Shown piece by piece: positions 12,474 through 26,216 of a stretch of DNA of 64,000 nucleotides. Under the pieces are notes generated by a model that saw only the letters and a program-made list of their open reading frames with translations, ran no database searches and had not been told where the DNA came from. The position numbers and the translations under genes were made by a program. Within the stretch, counting starts at the first letter, position 1. Every line of letters starts with the position of its first letter. Source of the DNA: Molanna angustata (lineage: Eukaryota; Arthropoda; Insecta; Trichoptera; Molannidae); NCBI GenBank assembly GCA_963576475.1, contig OY754968.1:15775116-15839115 (forward strand), read 5' to 3'.

Positions 12474-12600
12474 AAACACTGAACGAAAACCAATATTAAC
12501 ATACGATTGAAACCTCGACTATTTTGAAACCTTGAACAACTTAGGAACTCAAACACTGAACGAAAATGAATATCAACATTCGATTGAAAACTCGTCTATT
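12474..12600. repeat. two-unit tandem repeat, period 77 bp
   Basis: AAACACTGAACGAAAA, then ACATACGATTGAAACCTCG, recurs 77 bp later with a few changes. Confidence 0.75.
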
Positions 12601-12639
12601 ATAAAATAAGATGATTTTTTAACCAACAGATTTTTAAAA

Positions 12640-13861
12640 TTAGTTGCATGTAACACATGAGATCCAACTGTCGATAGCGATAGTATGTATAGTTGAAGAA
12701 TAAGTATCAAACTATAAACCCATAAATATAAATTGTTTAATATTTAAAGAAATTTGGTTTTCTATACAACACATTACCTAGGTATTTATTTATTTATTTA
12801 TTTATTTAGGGACAAATACAGTCTTAAAATACTAAAATAGTATAATACACTATAAAATAAAAATAAACAGACCAATTACATATGTCCACAGATATTAAAT
12901 ATGAAACATTTTAAACATCATTAATTTAAATATAACTAAGATGTATGTTTGCCTGTGACGGGAAAGGAAGGGAAGAGAAAAAAAAGGATGGGAAAAGGAT
13001 TGTGACAGTTAAATTATGTATGTATGTCAAGATAGGATAGTATGGATGTCAGTCCTTTGATCCTACCCAGAATATGAAAACAGCATGATGGTATGTATGT
13101 ATGTTTGGAGATTAGTATCAAACAATTAAGTCTTCTTAGATATTGTGTGTAGGCGACTGCCATACAAATTGTATGAAGGAATGTCGTCACTAAATTCAAT
13201 TTTTATAAAAATTGTTAAAAAGAATTTGAGATGTGCTAATACAATGGTTATATTTTTTATAGAAAATAAAATTATCTAGTTGGGGTGTTTCGGTTTGTTC
13301 AATGTTTTTAAAAAAATTTGGAAATATAGGCAGTTAAACTCATAAATTTTTCATAAAAAAATATTTTCCTTATTAAAAAATGTTTGAGAAACCCTGGATT
13401 TTTTTTTTAATACTCATTTGATATTTTGTGTTTGTCTATATTTATACCAATTTTCAGCGTTCTAGCTTTTATGGTTTCTGAGATATATGGAAAAATATAC
13501 CAAAATTTCAAAAGTTTATAACCCCTGACTGAAACAAAAATTCAAAATTCTAAGTATAAAAGTTTTGTAGGCCTATAACTTTTTATATATTCTGAAATTT
13601 TGGGCTCTGTAAATTGAGCGGATCAAAAGTTATAAGAGGGGACGGACACACAGACACACAAAACTCACATAAAATGTTCTACTCCGTATTCTGAGTAAAT
13701 CCATGTAATGGAACATATATGCTGCGAGGCCTCTAGTTGATGTTATTAGCATGCAAAAAGTCCACTACGCCATAAAAAATGTTCTTTCGTACACGCATCT
13801 TGGCTTAATAAGGACGATTCATTCAGAGAATTGAATTCTCATAAACGAATCGACAGTTGGA
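12640..13861 (-). mobile_element. Helitron-like element (H4) with an internal insertion
   Basis: Minus-orientation copy with both ends. Left: TTAGTTGCATGTAACACATG, i.e. the element's hairpin plus CTAA, flanked by A/T. Right: CGACAGTTGGA. About 233 bp at 12783-13015 (TATT repeats, then an unrecognised block ending GTGACAGTTAAATT) interrupts the core next to the conserved GTATGTCAAGATAGGA stretch. The microsatellite slot near 13645 is short here (a few CA). Confidence 0.8.
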
Positions 13862-14120
13862 AAATTAAATTATCTAGTTGGGGTTTTTCGGTTTTTTTCG
13901 ATATTCAAAAAAATGGAAACATAGGCAGTTAAACTCATAAATTTATCATAAAAAAATATTTTTCTTTACAAATAATGTTTGAGAAACCCTGGAATTTTTT
14001 TGAAAAAACTCATTTTAGATTTTGTATATGTCTATGTTGATTCCAATTTTCAGTGTTCTAGCTTTTATGGTTTCTGAGATATATGGAAATTTTCTATAAA
14101 AAATATTAACATTGCAATAG
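13862..14120 (-). mobile_element. Helitron-like fragment with an inversion junction
   Basis: 13862-14089 repeats the core segment of the same family (TTATCTAGTTGGGG to GAGATATATGGAAA) in minus orientation directly after H4. It then switches to a plus-orientation piece (TTTTCTATAAAAAATATTAA). Confidence 0.65.
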
Positions 14121-14365
14121 TAAGTAAGTAGGTACGCGCATCAGAGTAACAATAAACGAATTGATAGTTTTATGAACTATGTAAAAATAAAAGTAAGTAG
14201 GTCCGCGCATGAGAAAGTAACAATAATCAAATCAACATATACCTAGTATGAACTTTGTAAAACTGAAAGTAAGTAGGTACGCGCACGAGAGAGAGTAGGT
14301 ATCAATACATATATCGACAGTTGTATGAAGTCGTAAAAATAAAAGTAAGTAGGTACGCGCTTTTT
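14115..14365. repeat. minisatellite, four units of about 69-76 bp
   Basis: AAGTAAGTAGGTACGCGC recurs at about 14124, 14193, 14269 and 14345. Units also contain AGTAACAATAA and a variant of ATCGACAGTT...TATGAA, which recalls the Helitron-like family's terminal motif. Confidence 0.85.
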
Positions 14366-14443
14366 CAAGGCAATATTTAAAATGCGTTGAATTGTATTCA
14401 TTTTATCGCGAAGGTCACAGAGACATGGTTGAAGAGTATTGAG

Positions 14444-14625
14444 CGCGGACGCAAGACGATCGGAGCCATATATATAAATCACCTTCAAAATATACTCCGA
14501 ACAAATCTCCGTGCGGCCAAGGTCAACATGTAATATTTTGCCGCGGATGCAAAACGATCGGTGGCTTAGTAAAAATATACACCTTCAAAATATACACTGA
14601 ATAAATCTCCGTGCGGCCAATGGTT
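14444..14625. repeat. two-unit tandem repeat, period about 99 bp
   Basis: GCGGACGCAAGACGATCGG ... AATCTCCGTGCGGCCAAGG is followed by GCGGATGCAAAACGATCGG ... AATCTCCGTGCGGCCAATGG. It belongs to the same GACGCA-rich context that flanks (TA)n at 8.0 and 14.8 kb. Confidence 0.8.
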
Positions 14626-14827
14626 GAACTAATAATATTCATTTCAAGATATTTTGATATTTTTTTTGCTTCCATGTAAATTTTTGCCAGTTGATTCTCT
14701 ATGGTATAAGCAACAGAATGGTAGTTTTTGGCGTGAAAATTATCTTGCGTCCGTATACCGGACGCGAAAAGTTGGTGGACGCAACAACCCTATACGAATT
14801 TCACATAGGTGACGCAACAAGTATTGC

Positions 14828-15245
<418 letters not shown>

Positions 15246-15336
15246 ATATTTGATGTTTTCACGGGTGAAATATGTTATAATATTTTTATCTCGGTTTTCC
15301 CGTGTCAGTAGGTCTTGACTCAGACCATTTGTCTTC

Positions 15337-15374
15337 CGACGTTTCGCCTGAATATCACCAGGCATTTTCAAGGA
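15337..15374 (-). ncRNA. hammerhead-like ribozyme remnant, left arm
   Basis: Inverted copy of the motif at 16163-16200. On the minus strand it reads CTTGAAAA, a 5-bp stem GCCTG/CAGGC, then GAAAC and GTCGG. Confidence 0.4.
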
Positions 15375-15568
15375 CTTAACGAAAAGCACGCACGCGACAC
15401 ACGTCTACTCACACTGAAAACTCACCGTCAAGTGACTCGTAGCGTACAAGATGGCCGCTTATGTCAAATATTGTTAGCGCGACGTGATTGGCTCCTTGTG
15501 ACACGCCCACCTGCTGTCGTGTTCGTTGGTAATAATATTTTATCATTATTTTTGTGTTGTGATTTATA

Positions 15569-16072
15569 GTATATGAAATACCGTGCGGATCGTGCAATAA
15601 GACTTATGTAGGAAGAACCAATCGAAAAGTTGAAGCACGAATAGCAGAGCACAGAGTCGACATGAGAAACAAAAAACTTACATCCTCACTTATACAACAC
15701 TCGCTCACAGAAGGACATACAATAGATTTTGACCATTCAAAAATAATAGCAAGTTTAAACAGTGAACCTCTCAGAATTTACAGGGAAGCTATAGAAATAT
15801 ATAAGAGAAGGGATATAATGAACAATCGGGACGACGGAGTTCGTTTGCCTAGTACCTGGAAGAACATTTTATATGACAAACAATACAATAATAATATTAA
15901 TAATACCATAGCGAAAATAACCCCAAAACACAACAATAATAATATTAATGTCACAACTAAAATTAACAATAAATCACAACACAAAAATAATGATAAAATA
16001 TTATTACCAACGAACACGACAGCAGGTGGGCGTGTCACAAGGAGCCAATCACGTCGCGCTAACAATATTTGA
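15569..16072 (+). pseudogene. GIY-YIG endonuclease domain of a Penelope-like element (partial)
   Basis: The open frame reads VYEIPCGSCNKTYVGRTNRK at its start, with the family's CxxC, the YVG of the GIY-YIG core, a catalytic-type Arg, and EH(R) followed later by two histidines (IQHS, EGHTIDF). This domain nicks DNA for priming. The frame enters from the inverted left arm, so no true start exists here; the first ATG is at 15662. It ends at a TGA at 16070-16072 after an Asn-rich linker and a basic tail (GGRVTRSQSRR). The upstream reverse transcriptase is absent. The last ~100 nt lie in the right inverted arm. Confidence 0.8.
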
Positions 16073-16162
16073 CATAAGCGGCCATCTTGTACGCTACGAG
16101 TCACTTGACGGTGAGTTTTCAGTGTGAGTAGACGTGTGTCGCGTGCGTGCTTTTCGTTAAGT

Positions 16163-16200
16163 CCTTGAAAATGCCTGGTGATATTCAGGCGAAACGTCGG
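16163..16200 (+). ncRNA. hammerhead-like ribozyme remnant in Penelope 3' region
   Basis: CTTGAAAA (compare hammerhead CTGANGA), stem GCCTG closing an 8-nt loop with CAGGC, then GAAAC and GTC. The order core box, stem II, GAAA, GTC matches hammerheads known from Penelope-like elements, but the first core box has about two changes, so activity is doubtful. Confidence 0.45.
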
Positions 16201-16290
16201 AAGACAAATGGTCTTAGTCAAGACCTACTGACACGGGAAAACCGAGATAAAAATATTATAACATATTTCACCCGTGAAAACATCAAATAT

Positions 16291-18248
<1,958 letters not shown>

Positions 18249-18249
18249 C

Positions 18250-18505
18250 CCTGGACGATGAAAAGGACAAAATATGTCCATCATAAACGAGGTGAAGACA
18301 GAAGATTGAATATCCGCCAAGTGTTTCAAGTGCATTTTCAGTTTTTTTGAACACATCGCCAGACGCGATGAGAATAGCCTTGAAAAACTATCTGTCGTTG
18401 ATTGGGTTAAAGGTAGAAGGGAAAGAGTGAGATCCCCCATAAGATGGACGGACCAGATAAAGGGTGCCACTGGTACATCGGTGGTTGGAGCAATGAGGAC
18501 GGCGA
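18250..18505 (+). pseudogene. old LINE reverse transcriptase tail, first half
   Basis: Plus-strand remnant reading [20 protein letters not shown] and then [20 protein letters not shown], the C-terminal FGHI...RGRSPxRWxDQI pattern of RTE/CR1-like LINEs. It is interrupted at about 18507 by another LINE and resumes at about 19335-19415 (reading like QDYEKRGWSRSLAMRKTT). Same tail type as 31595-31800. Confidence 0.7.
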
Positions 18506-18506
18506 T

Positions 18507-19334
18507 GTTTTTTTTTTTTTTTATTTAACATGTCTACGTAGGGGGACGCCAGCTATTAGGAATTGGGTCCATTTTACTCTTCCGAAGAAGCGCAATACGT
18601 AGCGTTGGGAGGGGTTTGCAATCTAGAAAAGAGTTTATTAATTCGGATTTTAAAAAGACCCGGGTTGTACGAAGGTGGAAACACAGAATTCGGAAGATCG
18701 TTCCACAGTCGGGCTGCTGTGTTAATAAAGGAGTTCGAGAAGCGACTTGTTCGTATATGTTGAAGGTCCACTGTGAATGGATGCTGCGATTGAGTGAAGC
18801 GAGTGACTCTGTTGCGAGTGGGTGGAGGAGGGGACCAAAGATGCAAGTTCTTCTGAGCAATTCCCGTGGTAGTATCTATAGAATAAACTTAAAATACCGA
18901 CTCTGCGTCTGTGTTCTAGTTATTGCAATCCATCAGTCAGTGATGGATCATCAAACAGACGTATAGCACGCCTTTGGACAGTGTCGAGGGTATTCAGTAG
19001 GTATTGGGGGGGCGCTACTCCAGAGGTGACTGCCATATTCAATAATTGGGCGTATTTGCGCTTTGTAGAGTATACAGATCTGGGTCTTAGTAAAATATCT
19101 GCGCGCTCTATATAGTACGCTCAATTTTTTGGAGGCGAGTTTCACCTTAGCTTCGATGGAGCCCTTGTAGTGTAATTGGTTCGTTATAGATACTCCAAGC
19201 AGGTCGATAGAGCTGCTGTTAGGTAGGGTGCTTCCGTTTTCGCAGAAATTAGACAGGCTTGGGTTTTTGAGACGTTAAATGAAACAAGATTACTTTCACC
19301 CCAGGTATTGTGTCGAATGATATGAAGGACTTCA
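18507..19334 (-). pseudogene. CR1/Jockey-type LINE 3' fragment nested in an older LINE
   Basis: Minus-strand 5'-truncated LINE ending in a poly(A) (T run at 18509-18522). Readable pieces are KTQICILYKAQIRPIIEYGS (about 19085-19020) and, after a frame change, SFINTAARLWNDLPNSVFPP with NPGLFKIRINKLFSRLQTPP (about 18740-18590), the usual C-terminal end of CR1/Jockey-like reverse transcriptases. No RT core. A second copy of the last 200 bp is at 51557-51762. Confidence 0.8.
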
Positions 19335-19415
19335 ATACACATCAAGATTACGAGAAGAGAGGCTGGTCACGATCCTTAGCAATGAGGAAGACGACACTGA
19401 TGATGATGATTAATA
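19335..19415 (+). pseudogene. old LINE reverse transcriptase tail, second half
   Basis: Continuation of the remnant at 18250-18505 on the other side of the nested LINE, ending in GATGATGATGATT. Confidence 0.55.
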
Positions 19416-19439
19416 CATAGTTTTATACTTATATTTAAA

Positions 19440-20035
19440 AAAAGGATTTTACTGTGTGTTGAGGTAAGAACTTCTGCCAAGAGACATTAACGGTGTATAA
19501 TGCGAATATCAAGTACATAATAGTGATTCCATCACTAGTTATTAGGTAAGTTTAATGCATATGCGAAACTAATTTCTAAAAATGTGAACATCTAGTTTCC
19601 GTATAATATCGATTCGATCACTAATTATTGGGTTATTATTAGGTATAATATACGAAATTTATTTCTATAAATATTAATATCAAATACATAAAAGTGATTA
19701 CATCACCAGTAATTAAGTAAGTTAAATGAATATGCTAACTTATTTCTAAAAATGTGCATATCAAGTACATAATGGTGATTTTATCACTAGTTATTGGGTA
19801 ATTATTAGGTTTAATATGCGAAGCTTATATCTAAAAATGTGAATATCAAGTACATAATAGGGATTCAATCACTAGTTATTAGATATAATATGTATTACTT
19901 ATTTCTAAAAATTAGTTATTAGGTAAGTTTAAGGTAGGTATATGCGAAACTAATTTCTTAAAATGTGAATATGAAGTACAAAGTAGTGGTTCTATACTAG
20001 TTTTTAGGTAAATATTAAGTTTCTTTATAAAATAT
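19440..20035. repeat. diverged outer part of the 78-bp minisatellite
   Basis: At least six degenerate units of variable length (about 80-110 bp) with TGCGAAACTAATTTCTAAAAATGTG, GAATATCAAGTACATAATAG and TCACTAGTTATTAGGTAAG elements. They grade into the homogeneous array that follows. Confidence 0.8.
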
Positions 20036-21510
20036 GCGAAACTTATTTTTAAAAATGTGAATATCAAGTTATAGTTATTGGATAAATATTAGGTAGGTAC
20101 TTATATAGAATTTGCGAAACTAATTTCTAAAAATGTGAAAATCAAGTTATAGTTATTGGATAAATATTAGGTAGGTACTTATATAGAATTTGCGAAACTA
20201 CATACATACATACATACATACCATCACGCCATGTCCCTTACGGGGTAGGCAGAGAGAACCGAACGCCACTTACTTCTATCTTGACATACATTCATCGCCT
20301 CGACAACATTCATACATCGTCTTATACATGTTCGTCTGTTGTTCACGCTTCTAACATTTCCGTCTTTCAAAATATCATTCACATGGTCGTGCCATCCCTT
20401 TCTTGGGCGGCCCCGGCCTCTCAATCCAATCCTATCCGCATTGTATATTTTCTTCGTCAGGCGTTCCTCATTCATTCTACCCATGTGGCCAAACCATCTC
20501 AGTGTGTTCACTTTCATTCTATTAATGATATCTTTCTTCATCTTACATTCTTTCCTTATGTTCTCATTTCTTACCCTGTCATACATCGTTCTATTGCAGA
20601 TTCTTCTTAGCGATCTCATTTCAACAGCATTTATTCTGCTTTCGTGCGACTTCTGCCATGTCCAGGTTTCACTTGCATACGTCAACGTTGGCACTAAGAT
20701 AGCGTTATGAATGGCAACTTTGGCAACCTTTGATATGTTGCGATCATTCATAACTGGTCTCAGTGCTCCATTCATTCTGTTTCCTGCCATAACTCTTCTT
20801 TCGATATCCTTATCAGGTCGTCCATTCCGTTGAAACATGCTTCCCAGATATACATACTCGTCGACTTGCTCGAGCCATTCATTCTCTACTCTTATTTTAC
20901 ACGCTGTTCTGCTTTTGCGAAACTAATTTCTAAAAATGTGAATATCAAGTTATAGTTATTGGATAAATATTAGGTAGGTACTTATATAGAATTTGCGAAA
21001 CTAATTTCTAAAAATGTGAATATCAAGTTATAGTTATTGGATAAATATTAGGTAGGTACTAAGGTACTTATATAGAATTTGCGAAACTAATTTCTAAAAA
21101 TGTGAATATCAAGTTATAGTTATTGGATAAATATTAGGTAGGTACTTATATAGAATTTGCGAAAATAATTTCTAAAAATGTGAATATCAAGTTATAGTTA
21201 TTGGATAAATATTAGGTAGGTACTTATATAGAATTTGCGAAACTAATTTCTAAAAATGTGAATATCAAGTTATAGTTATTGGATAAATATTAGGTAGGTA
21301 CTTATATAGAATTTGCGAAACTAATTTCTAAAAATGTGAATATCAAGTTATAGTTATTGGATAAATATTAGGTAGGTACTTATATAGAATTTGCGAAACT
21401 AATTTCTAAAAATGTGAATATCAAGTTATAGTTATTGGATAAATATTAGGTAGGTACTTATATAGAATTTGCGAAACTAATTTCTAAAAATGTGAATATC
21501 AAGTAAACAA
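20036..21510. repeat. 78-bp minisatellite array, homogeneous part
   Basis: About ten near-identical 78-bp units; GCGAAACT recurs at 20036, 20114, 20192, 20917, 20995, 21081, 21159, 21237, 21315, 21393 and 21471. One unit carries an 8-bp insertion (before 21081). The array is broken at 20201-20913 by an RTE fragment. There are no spacers between units, so it is not a CRISPR array. Confidence 0.95.
20201..20913 (-). pseudogene. RTE-type LINE, 5'-truncated insertion with 12-bp target duplication
   Basis: Minus-strand copy of the last ~230 codons of an RTE reverse transcriptase ORF, open from the 5' junction (KSRTACKIRVENEWLEQVD) to its stop at 20224, followed by CGTGATGG and a CATA tetranucleotide tail at 20201-20220. 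It includes LRWFGHMGRMNEERLTKKIY and GRGRPRKGWHDHVND. TTTGCGAAACTA occurs at 20189-20200 and 20914-20925 as a target-site duplication. The lack of stops says the insertion is young. It is a different subfamily from the intact copy at 4305. Confidence 0.93.
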
Positions 21511-22002
21511 TAGTAGGTAGGTATGTAATTCTATCATAAGTTAATAAGTATTAGGTACCTATAATATGCGAAACTAATTTCCATAAGTCAATTTCAACGT
21601 CACACAGTTTCATTTATTTATGAATAAGATGTTTAGGGGTAGATAACAATCAATATAATATTAATACAGAGCTATGGAACAGGTAGGTAGGCAAGGTAGG
21701 TTAAGAAGTCTTATGGTTATAATGAATTTTGTGGACACTTTCAGATTATCAGCCTTGAGCAGAGGAGAGGAGATATACATAGGGACCTTGTGGTTAACCA
21801 TTGATTATGAGGTGGATACTTTAGATAAGTAGGTACCAAGATAGACTTACCGTTGAAGCAATACCCACGTGATTTTGCTCGGTGGATAAACATACGAAAT
21901 TACAAAAGCGTGAGATGATAAGAATACGAAAATTCTCCCAAAACAATTTCACAAACGACATTTAAACTAAAAAAAAAACTAACACACCAACTAATTTGTT
22001 TG
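21511..22002. other. no gene recognised
   Basis: A/T-rich DNA with a last decayed minisatellite-like unit near 21560; nothing else supported. Confidence 0.45.
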
Positions 22003-22945
22003 ATCCAACTGTCGATAGCGTATGTAGCGTAGTATGTATAGTTGAAGAATAAAAATCAAACTCTCAACCCATAAATCCAAATTATTGAAAATTTTAACAC
22101 ATGTTGATATGCATGTCAAGATAGGACAGTATGGAGGTCAGTCCTCTTTTCCTACCCGGAATATGAAAACAGCATGATGGTTCTGTATTTATGTTTGGAG
22201 ATTAAGTACCTATCAAACTATAAAGTCTTCTTACATATTGTGTATAGGCGACTGCCATACAAATTGTATTAAGCAATGTCGTCACTAAATTCAATTTTTA
22301 TAAAAATTGTTAAAAAAAAATTGAGATGTGCTAATACAATGTCAATATTTTTTATAGAAAAATAAATTATCTATTTGAGGTGTTTCGGCTTTTTTCGATA
22401 TTTTTAAAAAAATTGGAAATATAGGCAGTTAAACTCATAAACTTATCATAAAAAATATTTTTCTATATTAAAAATGTTTGAGAAACCCTGGAATTGTTTA
22501 GAAAGAACCAATTTGAGATTTTGTATTTGTCTATGTTTATACAAATTTTCAGACTTCAAGCTTTTATGGTTTTGAGATATATGGAAAAATAAACCAAAAT
22601 TTCAAAAGTTGATAACCCCTGACTGAAACAAAAATTGACATTTCTGAGTATAAAAGTTTTGTAGGCCTATAACTGTTTATATATTCTGAAATTTTGGGCC
22701 CTATAAATTGAGCGGATCAAAAGTTATAAGGGGGGGGGGGTGGGCACACAGACACATAAAACTCTCATAAAATGTTCTACTCCGAATTCCGAGTAAATCC
22801 ATGTATGGGAACATTTATGCTGCGAGGCCTCTAGTTGATGTTATTAGTATGCAAAAAGTCCACTACGCCATACAAAATGTTCCTTAGCTTAATGTTGTCG
22901 ATTCATTCAGAGAATTGAATTCTCATGAACGAATCGACAGTTGGA
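22003..22945 (-). mobile_element. Helitron-like element (H5)
   Basis: Minus-orientation copy from ATCCAACTGTCGATAGCG (the 3' subterminal repeat; the terminal hairpin and CTAG are lost) to CGACAGTTGGA at 22935-22945, followed by T, so the element strand starts A/TCCAAC. The microsatellite slot near 22730 is a run of G followed by GGGCACACAGACACA. Confidence 0.8.
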
Positions 22946-23170
22946 TTATAGCTCAGTTGGTTAGATATCAGACTGCTGAGCTAAATGGCCAGGTTTCAAT
23001 TCCCGATGGAGATACAGTTTTTAATTTTGCTTTCAGTCTGGATCTGTTAGACGGTAAATGTCATTAGTCTCCAGAATGTGGCAACTTGTTATTGGGTGTG
23101 TGTTGTATTAATATTTGACGTAGTACCTGTTGCCTGAGAAGCAACACAAACGCCATAACTGTGTCGTAGA
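22946..23170 (+). mobile_element. tRNA-derived SINE, family B copy 1
   Basis: tRNA-like head with A box TAGCTCAGTTGG and decayed B box GGTTTCAATTCCC, followed by a body (CTGGATCTGTTAGACGG, AATGTGGCAACTTGTTATTG, TGAGAAGC) that matches the minus-strand copy at 42860-43083. It begins directly at the end of Helitron-like copy H5. It lacks a clean anticodon arm, so I do not call a tRNA gene. Confidence 0.75.
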
Positions 23171-23873
23171 GAAACAAAAGTGAATTCATTCCTATTTGTG
23201 CTTAAAGAGTGCATCAAATTATGCGAATGTTTGTGATATTTTTTACATTTCAGGTTGATTATAAAAATGCAAAAATCAACAAATTTTGGGTTTCCGATAG
23301 TTGAAATCACATAGAAACCTTTTTTAACGCACGCGATAGTTACCCTCACTAACACGTAACTTCATAGTGCATTAGGCTGTTTTAATATATCATGTTTTCA
23401 GTCACTAGATTTAGCGTTAAAATATTTTTTTTTTATTTGTCCACTTAATGCGTGAAGCGAAGACTTCGGATTTTTTTCACAAACTTCGCGCACAGAGAAA
23501 TGTGGGATTTGGCTTGGTTTAAATATAAATGGAGTGCTAAAATTTATCAATATTGTGTATTGGAAATATATTGAATTAAATAAAAATATATTTCACGTAA
23601 AACCATAGTTTATTCACATTCATACTGCGAATGTCTAATGCAGTTATTTTATGTTACAAATAAAGATAAATTCAAATACAGAACGTTTGAAAGACAAATA
23701 CATAATCTACTGTGAAACAAAATAAATGATACGTAAACAATTACAATTTGCAATATGTGAAAAAAAACTTTGTATCCCTTGATGAATGCAAGTTCTGATC
23801 CTAATTCTTACAAATTTACAAAACTTACAAATATAATGAATTTCGGCCAGTTTGACCTTAGCGCGATCACTAA
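23171..23873. other. no gene recognised
   Basis: An 88-codon minus-strand open frame (23355-23089) partly overlaps the SINE and has no recognisable domain. The rest is A/T-rich. Confidence 0.4.
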
Positions 23874-25030
<1,157 letters not shown>

Positions 25031-25228
25031 ATAGTTGTAATAAATTTTCTAGTTGAATTTAAAATTTTACCCTCGAGTACTTATCGTAATATTTCCAAAT
25101 AAACTCGGATCATTCCAGTGAGTCATTACCACGGTCTTGCGGCCGCTTTCTCCAAGGTCCCTCAAAATCGAACATCAGCTAAGTACCCATTCGAAACTTA
25201 AATCCTTAAGTGGCTTACTTAATAAATT

Positions 25229-26216
25229 TGCATTTCACCAAGAAATAACAGCCACACTAAGCTAAGGTCAGGATTAGTTTTTGTTATGTTTCCGGTGAAC
25301 ATGAATATGGACTCAAGATAACGTTACTTTAAAAAATATGCAAATAAGAAATACATAATAAACTATAAAAATATCATTAAAATATTCTAACGTGTGAATT
25401 TCACGATTTTTACTCTATAAGTATATAAATTAATTATAACAAAGTACCTACTATTTTGATCTCATGAGTACAGGTAATTGCCGCTGGCGCCAACAGATGG
25501 CGTTAGCGGCGCTCGCTGTCAGGGTAGCCTTGTTTGTACACCAGTTTTTGTTTTTGACACATCATGTACAGACAGTTTATTTAGTATTCACACCAATTTA
25601 GTTATTTTATTTTAATATTTGTTACTTTTTTTAATATACAATGCAACTGGCTCATGCCAGCCGCAATTATAACTACAGACAAACCTAACCAATCCATTTT
25701 TACCAAACTTTTGTAGGTTTGGTTTAAAAAATCGGTGTACATCCTAGGATATACTCGCTGTCATGGCTGTTTATTCGCTTCGCACTTGTTGATTGTTGAG
25801 ATTGTTCGACACGGAACGCGCATATTTATCAGAGTATAATATTTAGCAGAGTATAATTATGGATAAACCAAGGAAACGTTCTACAAATTTTACCCCCAGT
25901 GAAAAAACTAAATTAATTGAATTAGTTTCAAAAAACACGGCAATCACTTCAAAACAAACGGATGGAGCATGTCTATTCAACGATTTCACGAATCCAACCA
26001 TCTTCCAAGATGATAATAAACAAAATATAACTTAAATTTTACAAAAAAAAAGATAAATTCAATAATAAAACAACTCTGCGACGAAATCGTAACCCAAATA
26101 TCTATCTGTCAAACGCGTTAAGTGACGCTTATGACGGCTAATCCACTAGAGACCGCCACTTAAAATTTTATGCGCCGACGTCGCTAAGCGAGGCTAAGAT
26201 TGTTTGGTGAAATGCA
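25229..26216. mobile_element. Harbinger-like non-autonomous DNA transposon candidate
   Basis: Inverted terminal repeats TGCATTTCACCAA (25229-25241) and its complement (26204-26216); inner extensions AGCCACACTAAGC versus AGCCTCGCTTAGC on the opposite strand give about 36 bp of imperfect repeat. It contains a short ORF with a Myb/SANT-like start, the type of DNA-binding partner protein carried by PIF/Harbinger elements. No transposase remains. Target duplication not resolved. Confidence 0.55.
25859..26035 (+). CDS. 58-aa Myb/SANT-like N-terminal fragment
   Basis: ATG-started frame reading MDKPRKRSTNFTPSEKTKLI then ELVSKNTAITSKQTD. The pattern RxxNFTxxEKxxLIELVxK...KTD is that of Myb/SANT-like (MSANTD/zeste-type) DNA-binding domains encoded by Harbinger-type transposons and by host genes derived from them. 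The family domain normally continues with a W-containing second and third helix; here similarity stops after residue ~37 and the frame ends at 58, so the protein is truncated. It lies between the inverted repeats of the element at 25229-26216. Confidence 0.5.
   Translation: MDKPRKRSTNFTPSEKTKLIELVSKNTAITSKQTDGACLFNDFTNPTIFQDDNKQNIT

Noticed and set aside
18563..18966. Plus-strand frames over 18.5-19.0 kb
   Set aside because: Antisense to the minus-strand CR1/Jockey LINE fragment.
20036..21510. Regular 78-bp direct repeats as a CRISPR-like array
   Set aside because: Units are contiguous with no unique spacers, and the DNA is animal; it is a minisatellite.
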